Assembly: GCA_963678675.1 (NCBI GenBank)
Contig: OY783197.1
Location: 16,561,543-16,625,542 of the forward strand
Direction of reading: 5' to 3'
Length of the DNA stretch: 64,000 bases
Origin: Xiphydria camelus
Lineage: Eukaryota; Arthropoda; Insecta; Hymenoptera; Xiphydriidae
Below the pieces are notes generated by a model. That model was not told where the DNA came from, searched no databases, and saw only the letters and a list, made by a program, of their open reading frames with translations. A program made the translations under genes and the position numbers. Positions 1 through 11,111 of this stretch are shown here, one piece after another (position 1 is the first letter of the stretch; each line of letters starts with the position of its first letter).

Positions 1-286
1 ATTACTCATCATTATTCACAAATTCATAATTTCGAGATTAGACGCTTCGATCTCCCGAATTGACACCAACTCTAACTACCGACTCGACTTCTACCGGTAT
101 TAAATGTTTCGATTACCGACCAAGCCTCCCCGAAGGTAACTTCAAACTGGCCCGTACAAAGTGGGACATACGGTAACTACCGACTCGACTTCTACCGGTA
201 TTAAATGTTTCGATTACCGACCAAGCCTCCCTGAAAGTAACTTTCAAACTGGCCCGTACAGAGTGGGACATACGGTACTGCCGAAG
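1..286. repeat. Arm of a dispersed fold-back repeat, with internal tandem duplication
   Basis: The first 286 bases match one arm of the inverted-repeat elements at 20208-20560 and 50009-50280. Shared words include CTTCGATCTCCCGAATTGAC and TAACTACCGACTCGACTTC. About 110 bases are present twice in tandem (roughly 67-175 and 173-285), each copy ending in a GGGACATACGGTA-like terminus. Only one arm is visible because the window edge cuts the other. It carries no coding signal; an ORF of 73 codons across it is a repeat translation. Confidence 0.8.
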
Positions 287-894
287 GTAAATGTCGCTTG
301 TTGCGTTTCTTATGGGACATGCGGTATACGTGGAAGGAAGGTGAAAAGGGTGGGGGAAACAAAATTCAGAAGGCTTTCTTAGACCTGGTTAGTACCTGCG
401 ATAGGATAATAACGGCTTTCCCAGGTCTACTGTGAAAAGTCCGTGTTAGACCTGTTTGCATCTGATATTCAGCGTAACTATATAGGCTATGAAAGGACAA
501 GCAAGATTTACTTTCTACATTTCACGAAGACCTGGTACATTCCTTTTAGACCTGCAAACGTTCATTCTTAGCAGGGCTTACCAGGTCAAAATATTCGACC
601 CGGGGAATACAGAATTGTCACGAGATATCAAAATACAAAACTTGCATTTATATATAAAGTGTCAATTTCGCTCTCGTATTAATAGGTTTGGCCCTAACGC
701 CAGTATTGTGTGGATCATGCGAGCTCTCCCCTTCACAATTGAGGACAATTAAGAAGTATAAATTTACCGACATCCGATACTGTGTAGCTGTCAAGAACTA
801 TCAAATAATTCAGTCGGACATGTAAATATCTAGTATTAGTACACGTAAATTAAACATATAAACATGGAATAGGAGAAATAATTAATAAAGTTTT
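287..894. other. Non-coding stretch with scattered AGACCTG motifs
   Basis: No gene is recognised. Between about 380 and 590 the motif AGACCTG or its complement CAGGTCT occurs about six times (for example near 380, 422, 446, 529 and 548). This suggests a decayed repeat. The 87-codon ORF starting at 489 has no recognisable domain. Confidence 0.4.
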
Positions 895-1975
895 CATATT
901 ACGTATACATTTTCCTAATGGGATCAGGAACAAAATCCTACAAAGTTCCCAATTGTCCAGTGTCTGCAACATCCCTTATTTTGCAAAAAAACACCCCCGG
1001 ATTGTACATTGTGCCGGTTTTTCTCAATTCCCTCGTAAACCGTTGTTCAAACGTAAAAATGTATACAACCAAAAATGTTCGCCATTAAATTCTACATAAA
1101 AACTGTTGTATAAATATGTTAGCTAATCCTTACTGAATTCTCGCAAAATACGTTTAAAGTTAAGGGTAGTTTTTAGCAGGCCGTTAAATGCATAGTTATA
1201 ATGCTCTAAAATCCCTTTCAAATTTTAAAATTAGACTTAGATAATACTTACGTAGCGATATTATAGCACTAGAACTATGAAAATCACTACAATTAAAGCC
1301 ACATTTTACATGCTAAAAACTACACCTAACTTTGAATGTTATTTGCGGAAATTCAGAGAGGATTAGCTAAAATGCTTAAAGAATAGTTTTTGTGTAGAAT
1401 TTAATGGCGAACATTTTTGGTTCTATATATTTTTTACGGTTGAACCACAGTTTACGAGAAAATTGAGAAAAACCGGCATAATGTACCATCCGGGGGTGGC
1501 TTTTTGCAAAATAAGGGTTGTTACGGACATCGGCCACATGGGAACTTTTTGGAGATTTATTTCTACTCCCATTAGGAACATAATTTACGTAATATGAAAA
1601 CTATATATATTATTTTTTCTAAAAAGTACTATTTCCGTGTACTATAACTTTGGACGTTATTTGCGGAAATTCAGAGAGGATTAGCTAAAATGTTTATACA
1701 ACAGTTTTTCTGTAGAATTTAATGGCGAACATTTTTGGTTCTATACATTTTTTACGTTTGAACAACAGTTTACGAGGAAAGTGAGAAAAACCTTCATAAT
1801 GTACCATCCGGGGGTGGTTTTTTGCAAAATAAAGAATGTTGCGGACATCGGCCACTTAGGAACTTTTCTGGGATTTATTCCTACTCCCTTTATAGGAACA
1901 TAATTCACGTAATATGAAAACTTCATAAATTATTTCTTCTAAAAAGTACTATTTCCATGTACACATGAACATTTA
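895..1975. repeat. Three-copy repeat: one inverted plus two direct copies
   Basis: A block of about 230-310 bases occurs three times. The copy at about 895-1140 is inverted relative to the copies at about 1330-1645 and 1647-1970. The two direct copies are spaced about 317 bases apart. Shared landmarks are AATTTAATGGCGAACATTTT, TTTTTGCAAAATAA and GGAAATTCAGAGAGGATTAG. Copies 1 and 2 together form a fold-back and copy 3 is a tandem duplication of copy 2. There is no coding capacity; the family was not recognised. Confidence 0.8.
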
Positions 1976-2714
1976 ATAACTCATGAAGTGTTATCGCCGG
2001 TTCTTTTACGCGCGGTCTCTCATGGGTCGGTATGCTTCGAGCAAAAACCGCGCTCGGTATCCGAGCAGCATACCGACTGGTTGTTGCTCTATACATTTTG
2101 TATCGATGCTCGCACACGGGTCGGCGTGGCATCGGCGCGAAGCGGTTTGTATTCGGTATGTTGCGTGCAACATCACCTTTCAGTCGCGTCTCGACATTTG
2201 CAGGCTGTAAGCATCTAGGCAGTCGGGCTTTCCCGGTCGAACCTCCCGTTGGGGTGTACCAAGAACGGTCTACACTCCTTCACACACACATGTTCGTATT
2301 TTGTCTGCTTATCAATGGCTTAACGAGTCTGACTAGTTTTAGAAAAGAATTTTTTGACATTCTATACATTGCCTTAAACTTATCATTTTCACTCAATTCT
2401 CCTACTGCTATAAATAGGCTGCTATACCATAGTTGCGTTCAATGTATGGATGGACCCAAAATATATTTTTTCTTTAATTTCTTATATAATTATAAATTAC
2501 AATAATATCTTCATCACACGAATCACTAAACTAGACATGTTTCCTACTACTTTCCGCCGCGGAATAGCACGAAATGAAATGCGCCGGCAAGCGTCACGCC
2601 GCCAGCATACCGAGGCTTGCTAGTAAAGAATCGGTAAGACACACACACACATTTACCGTATACTCTCTTACTGCGCCGAAACCACACCGACCCGTGAGAG
2701 ACCGCGCTACGTCA
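1976..2714. other. Unassigned stretch with a 157-codon ORF of doubtful reality
   Basis: A + strand ORF at 2032-2505 encodes 157 residues, but I recognise no domain, and its second half is AT-rich sequence typical of chance ORFs. The first part (about 2000-2240) is unusually GC-rich, with repeated CGGTATG/CATACCG words that suggest an internal imperfect hairpin. I do not call a gene here. It may be the border of a repeat. Confidence 0.35.
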
Positions 2715-3148
2715 CTTACAAGGGAAGTACTTGAGGTGTACCTCACCGATTTTCATTCTGCGATGTGTAGTATATCAAAAAACATTAGACGTGTATTTTT
2801 TGTACGTGCTAATTCTGTCATTTAAGGGGTGAAAATAACCCCTGAACTTGACCCCCTAAAACCAATTTTCTACGACTTCTCAAAAACTACGTTGAATTTC
2901 TTAATGAAATAAATTGAATATTATTTCTTATCGAAAGACGATGACATATGAAGTGCTTTTACACTCGGGGATTACACAAATTGTAGAAAATTGGTTTTAG
3001 GGGGTTAAGTTTAGGGGTGATTTTCACCCCTTAAATGGCCGAATTAGCACGTATAAAAATACGTGTCTGATGTTTTTTGATATACTACAACATGTCGCAG
3101 AATGAGGAAAATCGGTGAGGTACACCTCGAGTACTTTCCTTGTTAGTG
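2715..3148. mobile_element. Fold-back MITE with about 160-base arms
   Basis: Left arm 2715-2872 and right arm about 2985-3148 are inverted copies. The shared terminal words are AAGTACTTGAGGTGTACCTC (left) and GAGGTACACCTCGAGTACTT-like sequence on the other strand, and both arms carry CCAATTTTCTAC/GTAGAAAATTGG at the inner edge. TCA flanks both outer ends and may be a target duplication. There is no transposase inside. The superfamily was not assigned. Confidence 0.8.
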
Positions 3149-3749
3149 TCATAGCTCCACATGTCTCAATACCACAAAGCCCAGCTTTCTTTGGCTCAGA
3201 CCATATAGCGCCAGACAATCACTCAGGACTTTAGGATAGCTTTTTCCCCGAATTCGTATTTTCAAAAGTGAGATCCTCACTTAGCCCCATTTTGTGTAAA
3301 AAGAAAGTGACCGTATTCTGTTAGCAACCCCGTTGCCAACCGACCACTTACTCTATCGAAACCAAGGATAGACTCAATTCTATCCCTTCTTCGGAGTTCG
3401 AAGAAGCTCTTTAGTCTACTTGCATCCCCGCACCTGGCGCTAATGCATCCTATGCACGCATTGCACTCATCTTGAAACTTCTATTTCGATATAGCAAAGT
3501 AAAACACTCAACCCCGGCTCTAATTCTAACAATACCCTTTTAAAATCCTACTTAGCTACCCGGTCCACACCTTACACCTCTCGGATTTCGAAATATCCTG
3601 TGTCCCAAGATAGACTCTGTTCTTATTTGCTAGTAGACTCAATGCTCTACGACATTCATATATCAGCCTAAAAATCATCTTCGAAGGGGCAAAGTCGATA
3701 AAGCTACTACTGATGGTCTACTGTAGGAATCAATTTCAACCCCTTTTCC
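3149..3749. other. No recognisable gene or element
   Basis: A pyrimidine-rich, stop-dense stretch. I see no long ORF, RNA gene or repeat with a partner elsewhere in the window. Confidence 0.4.
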
Positions 3750-4157
3750 AATTGAAGGGTGTCCGGTTCAAACATGCTAAGTGCCAATTTGTTTAATTTT
3801 GAGATATTAAGGTGCACATATTCTACATACCTATATCTTATACAGATGCCAAGTGCGAAACTCACCCTGAATAGCTACACAGAGGAACCAAAGATGGCCG
3901 TTGCAACAAATGCCAGGTCTCGTTTTGGTACAATAAACTAACTGCCACCGAGTCCTGACGGTATTGGTTATATTTATCACGCAGTACGTACATTTTAGTG
4001 CATCGTGTTTTGTTTAGGTTTATTGTTCCGTCGCACGATAAACGGAATTCTGAGTATCGATTCTTACCGCTTGATAGCATCGCGACCATAGTTTTTCGAC
4101 GATATCTCAGTATTCCGATTTTGGCACTTAGCATGTTTGAACCGGACACCCTTCAAT
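3750..4157. mobile_element. TIR element (MITE), about 408 bp
   Basis: The two ends are near-perfect inverted repeats of about 37 bases, starting AATTGAAGGGTGTCCGGTTC and reaching a shared AGCATG...GTGCCAA block. As a result both ends translate to the same short peptide start, which is not a gene. The termini may be flanked by an AATT duplication. The terminal word AATTGAAGRGGTG resembles the element at 43827-44078. There is no transposase inside. Confidence 0.8.
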
Positions 4158-5017
4158 TATTCGACATTCGTGCATAGATCGCAGTCTAAGTAGGACTGTA
4201 GTCTGCAAAGCTGTACCACCCTTTCCCAAAAGAATTGAAATATCACTACCGCCACAATCGCTACACCCTTCCTCTCTTCCTCCTACCCTTCGCCGCTTTC
4301 AAATACCAGTTGCTCATATTAATTCTCCGATCTTAAAGTAGGTAATCCATTTATTAGATGTCTCCGCTTTAAAGTGTATTAGGGTGTTCCCCTCATTGAA
4401 GTTTGCTCTCGCAAAGACTGTTATATGGTAATACTTATTGAAGTTATAAAAAGTGAGTAATCCTATCTAACCTTTTCGGATGGTATAGAAGAAAATTTTC
4501 ATCAAAATATACAAATATCTGGAGGATTTCTTTCATTATCCCATATACTCGTACTTAAAGCAATACACCGCCGACATAGCAGCCACAGGATATGTGCAGT
4601 AGTTCAATATTCAGTATCGTTGTCAATGTCGCTATTGGTGTCATTTTCACTAATTCTATTATATTTTTAAATATGAAGAATTCCGGCCCATTTATACTAC
4701 TTTTGGGCAATCTTTAACTTGACTCGACACCATTAATTCATAACCGCGCATAGAAACATAGATTTCAGAATGGCTGTATAAAGCCATAATATGATCTATT
4801 TAGTCCCCGTGCTATAATTCCTACAAAATGTTCTTCTACTTATTCAGAAAGTTCCCATGAACTTCTCCCTCTATCTTTCGAAGTACTCATTCCAACATAT
4901 AATGAGCTTTTTGTGTAATAAGACACTCAGATATTTTACAAAGTCTGAAATCTTAAACACTTTGCTATGCATCCAGAGATAACGAATATGTCAGTCCCAT
5001 TGTAGTTTTCAGTATTA
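4158..5017. other. No recognisable gene or element
   Basis: AT-rich sequence without long ORFs, inverted repeats or matches that I can see to other parts of the window. Confidence 0.4.
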
Positions 5018-5190
5018 CTACTCTTGGCTAACTACTAAGGTATCAGAAGGTCATCAACTCTTATAAAGCAAACCGCAATGCTTGCGAAACGTCGGCAAAA
5101 ACTAGTAATTTTGGACGCGGTTATCACCCGGATGCTAAGAGTAGTAATACTCATAACTATAATGATAATGTCCACGAAAGCCTAAATTTT
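5018..5190 (+). repeat. Dispersed structured repeat with GCTTGCGAAACGTCGGCA core, copy 1
   Basis: It matches 14841-15190 in the same orientation. Shared pieces are the ACTACTCTTGGCT start, TCAGAAGGTCATCAAC, CTTGCGAAACGTCGGCA, a GGACGYGGTTA block and a GCGAAAGCCTAAA-like end. This copy lacks about 170 internal bases that copy 2 has. An AAGGT/ACCTT hairpin followed by a GAAAC segment is best seen in copy 2. Such GAAACGTC-bearing repeats are common in arthropod retroelement tails; I could not assign the family. Confidence 0.65.
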
Positions 5191-6086
5191 TTTAAAATCA
5201 GTTTCACTTTCAGTCTACAAAATCTAAGATTAGCGATTGGTATAATTATTTTCGTCAGCCGATTGTAAACTTAAATCTGTGTAGATGAAAGCAGGTTGGA
5301 CAGATTCATTGTTCCTTAATGTATTATTAAATAAGGAACCCAAACGTTCCTTAGTTTGAATCTTTTAAAACAGATTACTGAATCCGTCGTTTTTAAATTC
5401 ATACAAAAAGCCTCGTAAACTCATACCACTTCGCCACCCTCTTTAACACCTCCTATTTACATGAGACCGATCAGTGATTCTAATTGTAAGAAAAGTCTAC
5501 TCATCGAGTGAGGATTTCACCCATGTATCTCAGCACGTAAACTCCTTTTTCCCTCGAACTTCAATAGCAATCCATTGACTACCGAGCACTACAATAAGAG
5601 AGAGAGAATGTTCCCCTACACATAAGTACTCTTGATTTAGTTAACTCCTAAGCTTTTGGTATTCCCGTGTTGGCCAACAATTGTCCTATTCATATGTATA
5701 CTTCCGATTCAGCTAATTAACTTCCCTGGTATGCTCTAACTCCTTATCCCTTTACAAATAACGTCATAGCAAATGTCGTTAAATATACCCTTTCTATCAA
5801 GAAATGTGCTTACTATGCATCCGCCCTGCTCCAGCTAATCCTCTACTAAAGATATCGCAGATTCAGTGGAGCAGGTTGCCTGATGAGTAGATAAAGCGTT
5901 GTGTAGTAGGAGACTCACTAATAAGGCAATATCCTTAATAAACTTATCCACCAACTTTTCCTATAATTCAGCAGGAAAGATATTGAACTGATGGTACAAA
6001 AATTCTTTAACTCATATTGTCAGTATATCCTTCTCTTCCTTTGTTAGGAATAAATACAATTCTAGTCACTTTCCAAATGCTGGGTA
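5191..6086. other. No recognisable gene or element
   Basis: A stop-dense stretch without an assignable ORF or inverted repeat. A short AGAGAGAGAG run lies near 5598-5607. Confidence 0.4.
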
Positions 6087-6456
6087 TATGAGGGCAGAGT
6101 TAAAAGTCCGATACTTTTCTAGTAGATGATGGTGCGATCACGAAGATAAGTATACGCCCCTATTTAGTGGAAAAAAAAAAGTTCTGTTCCACCACGACAA
6201 TTCACCTGCCCATTCATTTGCCATTCCAACAGCGAAATTGGTCGACTTGAAGTTCGAATTGCTGCCGTATCCACCTTATTCACCGGATTTGGCTCCCTGC
6301 GACTTCTTTCTCTTCCCAGACTTGAAAAAATGGCTTGTTGGAAAGAAATTCTCATCGAACGAAGAGGTCATCGCCGTAGCAGGGGACTACTTTACAGACT
6401 TTGGGGCACACCACCATCTACTAGAAAAGTATCGGACTTTTCACTCTGCCCTTGTA
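6087..6456 (+). mobile_element. Mariner deletion derivative (370 bp) with both TIRs and a transposase C-terminal piece
   Basis: The ends are inverted repeats of about 48 bases, each next to TA, the mariner target duplication (6085-6086 and 6457-6458). The left end begins TATGAGGGCAGAGT and the right end reads inward as TACAAGGGCAGAGT. Between them about 6180-6405 (+ strand) encodes a mariner C-terminal fragment with HHDNSPAHS (second catalytic Asp) and SPDLAPCDFFLFP (third catalytic Asp). The frame then runs directly into the right TIR. The N-terminal two thirds of the transposase is absent, so the copy cannot move by itself. A lone related end lies at about 25271-25303. Confidence 0.85.
6180..6405 (+). 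pseudogene. Mariner transposase C-terminal fragment
   Basis: The frame shows the second and third catalytic motifs of a DD34D mariner transposase, HHDNSPAHS followed by the SPDLAPCDF block, then FLFPDLKKWLVGKKFSSNEE. The first catalytic Asp, the helix-turn-helix and the linker are missing, and no natural start codon precedes the fragment (a run of A lies immediately upstream). It is a remnant inside the 370 bp element. Family assignment is confident; the lineage within mariner is not resolved. Confidence 0.85.
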
Positions 6457-6639
6457 TATCTTATGATTATTCCGGCCGTTAAAATTTGTACCACGAAAGC
6501 TAACACATTCCAAACTCTCCCAAAGGAGGGTATAAAAAATATCATCAATCCCCATAGAGCCTTATAAAGCAAAAAGGGCCCGATGACCCACTGCACTTTT
6601 CAGAGATTCACGATCTTGGAGGCGAGATTCTAGCATCGG

Positions 6640-6956
6640 CTATCTACAAGCCGACCCCAGTATCTCGCCTCCCACATTGCATTCGCGATATCTAGATCAA
6701 TACCTAGAAAATTCATACCCACATTAAGTACCCGAACATCTCTTCTCTTGATGCAGCAAATCCCCTATCAGGAAGTTTCGCTGCTTTTATCTTTGCAAGC
6801 CGACCCCTGTATCTCGCCTCCCTCACTGCATTCACGATATCCAGATCAATACCTAGAAAATTCATAACCATTAGCTACCCGAACATCTCTTCTCCTGATG
6901 CAGCAAATCCCCTATCAGGGAGTTTCGCTGCTTTCAGCTTTGTATCTATGTCCTTG
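6640..6956. repeat. Tandem duplication of about 155 bp
   Basis: Two direct copies lie at about 6646-6800 and 6800-6955. Shared blocks include AAGCCGACCCC, ATATCTCGCCTCCC-like sequence, AGATCAATACCTAGAAAATT and GATGCAGCAAATCCCCTATC. The minus strand of each unit could encode a short peptide, but no domain is recognised. It may be a fragment of a larger decayed element. Confidence 0.75.
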
Positions 6957-7913
6957 GAGAGAATTCTGTTAATCCATATATCCGAAACACTTCATCTTCT
7001 CACAGAATTCCTCTTATCCCTTTTTCTTTAAGGCTCAGTTGGCATCTTCGTATTCCCTCAGGGTCCCTTACCATTACACTCTATCCACAGATTATGAAAG
7101 ATTTTTAAATCTGCTAAAGAGAATTTGTGGGAAAATGTAAGACAAAACGAAAGCGGAACAAGATGGGGTACCGAGGTTTATTTCCTAAGACACTATCGAT
7201 CTGTCATTTTATTAACTCATTACCAGCCATAACCCAGTACCCCAGCCAAGTATAACTCAGTCGAATGAAAATCAATGTTTTTTTTGTTTTCAATACGCTA
7301 CACATATAATAATTAAACTATTTTTGTAAATAATTACACAAAATTTTCCTTTATCATTGAAAAAAAACATGGTCCATTTTTGGGACGTTGCACTATGGTT
7401 TCTGTGGCCCGATTTTTTGGCCAAAATCCAATTTTTCGATTCTCAAAAATGGTACATTTGCATACGGAGGGGTAAAGTAAACATTTCAAAGTATCACATT
7501 TCTTACCTGCGCTCGTTCTTACGCGCCCCTTTTTACCTGAGAACGGTCAGGCAAGTGTTATAATATTTCAGTTAGCCTGTGTACGTCCTCGCGGAAACAG
7601 CAAATTGTTAAGCGTGTCATTAGTGTGCAGTGGAACAGTACTAAAAACTGTTTTTTCTGCGTTATCCTATGGGTATGTGCTTTAACCTGTATTACATTAA
7701 AATGCCATAATTATTGTGTTAAGTGTACAGAAATTATAATATATGCACATTGTCGTTCTGTGCAAAAATAAATCCAAATATTTGAAGTGACTTATAAAAA
7801 TTTGGCGGGATTTGGCGGGTTTTTTTTTTGAAGAACCAATACATTATTTATTACTCTTGAAGTGTGTGTATAAGTTTTTTGCGGTCACTTGCGCCCTTAC
7901 CTGATATTTAATT
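6957..7913. other. No recognisable gene; 5' flank of the 7914 ORF
   Basis: AT-rich with poly-T and poly-A runs. A 68-codon ORF at 7357-7563 has no domain. If the ORF at 7914 belongs to a spliced element gene, its upstream exons or promoter could lie here, but I found none. Confidence 0.35.
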
Positions 7914-8444
7914 TTGTTTACTGTCATGCACCGTTTTAAGAATTTAGTCATTTTAATTTGTTTCTCCTGTCAATATGAAATAAACCCACAAAAATTTGAA
8001 GAACATTGTTATTCCACCGCTACGTTGTATATCTCTAAATACTCTTGGTATCCAATGCCCGTAATAGTACATAAAGTTCTGGTACATGGCAGGCAAACAA
8101 TAGAAAATGCGATACTGCCTGTAGGATACTGTGGGGAAGAGACATCGGAAGCGAGAAATAAACTTTATAAACATGACAGGCAACATCACGCTCGAAAAAC
8201 TAATAGGGAGGATAATTTAGAAGATATATTTAACAAAGCCATGGATACTTCTGATCCTATAATTTCAAGTATAAATTTACAAAAACGTCTCAACCGACTG
8301 CGGAAATTAAATGTTCCCTCCGAAGTGCTTCATATTATGTTGATACACTCACATTCTGATTTTCTAAAGTCCGAGCAAGAAGAACGAAAAGAAGATCTAG
8401 AAGAAATACTGCCTAATGAACAATTAGACGAATTAGAATTATAA
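7914..8444 (+). CDS. Uncharacterised protein fragment of an insect dispersed family
   Basis: An open frame of 176 codons, the longest on the + strand of the window. From about residue 24 it resembles the C-terminal part of long uncharacterised proteins that occur many times in insect genomes and are probably transposon-derived; I base this on a remembered pattern, not on a search. Conserved-looking blocks are NPQKF, a VHKVLVHG motif, LPVGYCGEETSEARNK (usually a P-G-EEAxEARNK pattern), a basic HxARK stretch and SDPIISS. The last 25 residues are acidic. There is no signal peptide. The first 20 hydrophobic residues may be intron-derived, since the family homology seems to start after them. Poly(A)-signal-like AATAAA follows at about 8470. 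It could be a single exon of a larger element gene or a truncated copy. Confidence 0.5.
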   Translation: MFTVMHRFKNLVILICFSCQYEINPQKFEEHCYSTATLYISKYSWYPMPVIVHKVLVHGRQTIENAILPVGYCGEETSEARNKLYKHDRQHHARKTNREDNLEDIFNKAMDTSDPIISSINLQKRLNRLRKLNVPSEVLHIMLIHSHSDFLKSEQEERKEDLEEILPNEQLDELEL

Positions 8445-8699
8445 AATGATACATAGAACTTTTATTAAAAATAAATAAATATATATATTTGCGAATCGCC
8501 CTGTATATATTTTTAGTGATTATCCCAATAAATATAGCCTTAAGAATTTATATTCTCTAAGTACAGGAAATAGTTTCCATATGGCTAAATATATCATCAC
8601 ACGTTTTTATTAATTTTGGCCGAGCAAATAGGTCCCAGAAACCATAGCGCGTTGGCTGAAAGTAGAAGACATTGTATCAGTTAAGTAACGAAAAAAATG

Positions 8700-9345
8700 C
8701 ATGAAACACATTTATTAAAAATAAACAATGTGTTTGACTATTTTAGACGAAGTAATGAAAATATTTTATTTTGTATGGAAAGAAGCGAAACATATGTCAT
8801 GCAAAGGCACATCTTCATTGAGTCTTTATCGGTATCACCAAATGTCCTATTCCATCATATCTTACATCCAAATTTACTCGTCCTCCTACGAGCTTAGACC
8901 TCTGTGCACCGGATCTCCTTGGAACAGAAGATGTTGTTTTGGAAAGATATGTAATCGCAATTTGTCTACGTATATCCAAAAGAGTTATATTTTCTTCTGG
9001 ATGCAGAATCTGATACAATCTCCAAGTATTAACAACAGAAATGTCCAAGAGTTGGATGAATAACGGCCACCACCATTTTTTGGATCGAATTCTCTTTCTG
9101 TAAAGAGAAACCTGCTTGTCTAGCATATCAACGCCGCCCATATGAGAATTGTATTCCTATATGAGCTTAGAAATAGGAACTTGTATTTGTTTCTTCTCTT
9201 TACGTGAATATCGTCTAGCATGTGACTCAATGGTTCAATGCAACTATAATTAGTTCCTTATTATCATTCCATTTGAGTATCAGAATTTCATTTGCCTGAT
9301 CAAACCGATAACCAAAAAAATCTCGTTCCTTTTCCTTTTCCATTT
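8700..9345 (-). pseudogene. piggyBac-like transposase C-terminal remnant
   Basis: On the minus strand 9141-8815 is open, with MGGVDMLDKQ and RIRSKKWWWPLF followed by LLDISVVNTWRLY. This is the typical DDE_Tnp_1_7 (piggyBac) C-terminal core, where the Asp in GGVD is a conserved residue. Upstream in the same frame (about 9240-9141) lies a basic RRYSRKEKKQIQVP stretch and ISKLI, interrupted by a stop codon just before EYNSHMGGVD. Downstream of 8815 the expected cysteine-rich finger cannot be read cleanly. No TTAA-flanked ends were assigned. It is a decayed, non-functional copy. Confidence 0.8.
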
Positions 9346-10427
9346 GTTTTGTAGAAATCAAATGACATTTTCTTGTCATTTTAACTATAAATCAATATTT
9401 TGATCTAAAAATGTACTGTGAGCTTACTTATGTATAAACACAAAATATATCTGAATGGGAAAAAAATTCAAGCGGGGCCTAATTTCATATGCTTATCCGG
9501 CTATACCCTTTAACTGATACGAGTCGACACAAGTCGACACAAAATTAAACCATTGCTTCTTTCTGCTGGAGCCTTCCAATCAATTGGTGGTTCTAATAGA
9601 AGTATGACGACTTGTGTCATACATGGAAAACACCCAATACTGTCACAGAGTACAGTGTTCCAACAGGAATCCGAAACAGTTACTAACTAGACTAATTTCG
9701 TACATGCGCGCAAAATACAAGTCACAAACTGTCGGTAATTTGTCCGGGATTCTCTGCAGAAACAAACCTCTCGAGTCTCGGACGGGCGCTTCACTTTAGT
9801 CCTTGGCGCCGAATCTGAATCGAAGCTCGTGATCCACCCGTACTGTTCATTTATGGTCGAATCAATAGATGTACCGTCATTCAAAGTGGGCTAGAGTTCT
9901 CATTTGCACTTGCGTTTCCTATGGCTCGCGAACACGTGGACACCCTGTATAATTCTTCATGTAGGATTACAGATGTTCCAGTTACGAATTACACAAGTAG
10001 CAGTACATAGTACTACGAGGATTACTACGTGATTACCACATAGGATTAGAGTAGATTATAGACATTTCAATGATAGCTATATCTACAGATGGCAGTAATA
10101 TTTGCATAAGGACAACGCAGTTAATGAAAGAAGTTATAATGCTTTTATATTTCCATTAGACATGAACGATCTACAACAATGTATAGCAAGCTGCGCTAAC
10201 AAATTCATGTCTGTATTTTATGTGAAATAAAATAAACTTTACAAGATTTGTTTTTGCTAACAGCATACCTTTTATTTCGTTGTTTTAATTTTACGATTTA
10301 AAACTATATTTTTTCTGGGAGAAAATTAAGATTCTCTCTCCGTCTTGTTCCACTAATTGAACAAGGTGGTAATTAAGCGATTTGCTAGCTTTTACTCTTT
10401 ATACATACATCTATTACCTACTAACAA
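9346..10427. other. No gene recognised; one terminal-repeat-like word
   Basis: No coding signal. GGACACCCTGTATAATTC near 9938-9955 matches the termini of the element at 33527-34263, so a decayed end of that family may lie here. Tandem CGAGTCGACACAAGTCGACA occurs near 9519-9540. Confidence 0.4.
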
Positions 10428-10644
10428 TACACGCAAAAAAATAAATCGTAGCATTTACAAAGTTTGTGGTAACAATTTATTGTTACGATAACTATAATTT
10501 TATTAAAATTTATAGTAAAACTTGTAGAAGCATTGCTGTAATTTTTGCTAAAAACGTAGTTATCATATTATAATAATTAATAGGCCTTGTCCCGAAATTC
10601 ACCACAAACTTTGTAAATGCTACGATTAATTTTTTTCTGTGTAA
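10428..10644. mobile_element. Fold-back MITE, 217 bp
   Basis: Left arm 10428-10470 and right arm 10601-10644 are inverted copies. They share AATCGTAGCATTTACAAAGT and TTTGTGGT, and end in a TACAC-A7-like terminus. The AT-rich middle has no coding capacity. It lies about 470 bases before the first visible Ih exon, in the preceding intron. Confidence 0.8.
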
Positions 10645-11111
10645 GATAAGTTTATACGTTTTAAACACCTTTATATGTAGAAGAGGAATCAATAAAAAGA
10701 TTTATGACAAAGTTATTGGTTTTATTTTATTTAATAATTACTTCATCTTGTCCCGTATTACTATGTATTAAAATTCAGTTACTTGTAAATTTCAGCGATT
10801 AAACTACTTATATTTCAAAATATGTATATCATATATACCTACCTATACATTATGTTCGACTGAATTATTTCCCAGCCGTTCTCGGCCGTAATAAATCGAG
10901 AGCCGTCATACCACTCGCAGAAAAAGTGTCCGACGCAAGTTATTTTTCTTTCTGATTAAAATTATTAATCTTATATCTACAAAGATCAGATGGGTTCAAT
11001 ATCATTCACAAACGAATGGAACTGTATACGTCAAAATAACTTTTCCAGATTACTAAATCTTATTCTCTCTTTTTTAATACTCCATTAAAATATGAATTCT
11101 TTCCTTTTCAG

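Noticed and set aside
2032..2505. 157-codon ORF as a gene
   Set aside because: No recognisable domain; the second half is AT-rich chance-like sequence, and overlapping ORFs occur in all + frames there.
3759..4149. Two opposing ORFs that begin with the same peptide, as paralogous genes
   Set aside because: The shared peptide start is caused by the inverted terminal repeat of one MITE.
8697..9063. Plus-strand ORFs at 8697-9063
   Set aside because: They are antisense to the recognisable piggyBac transposase remnant.
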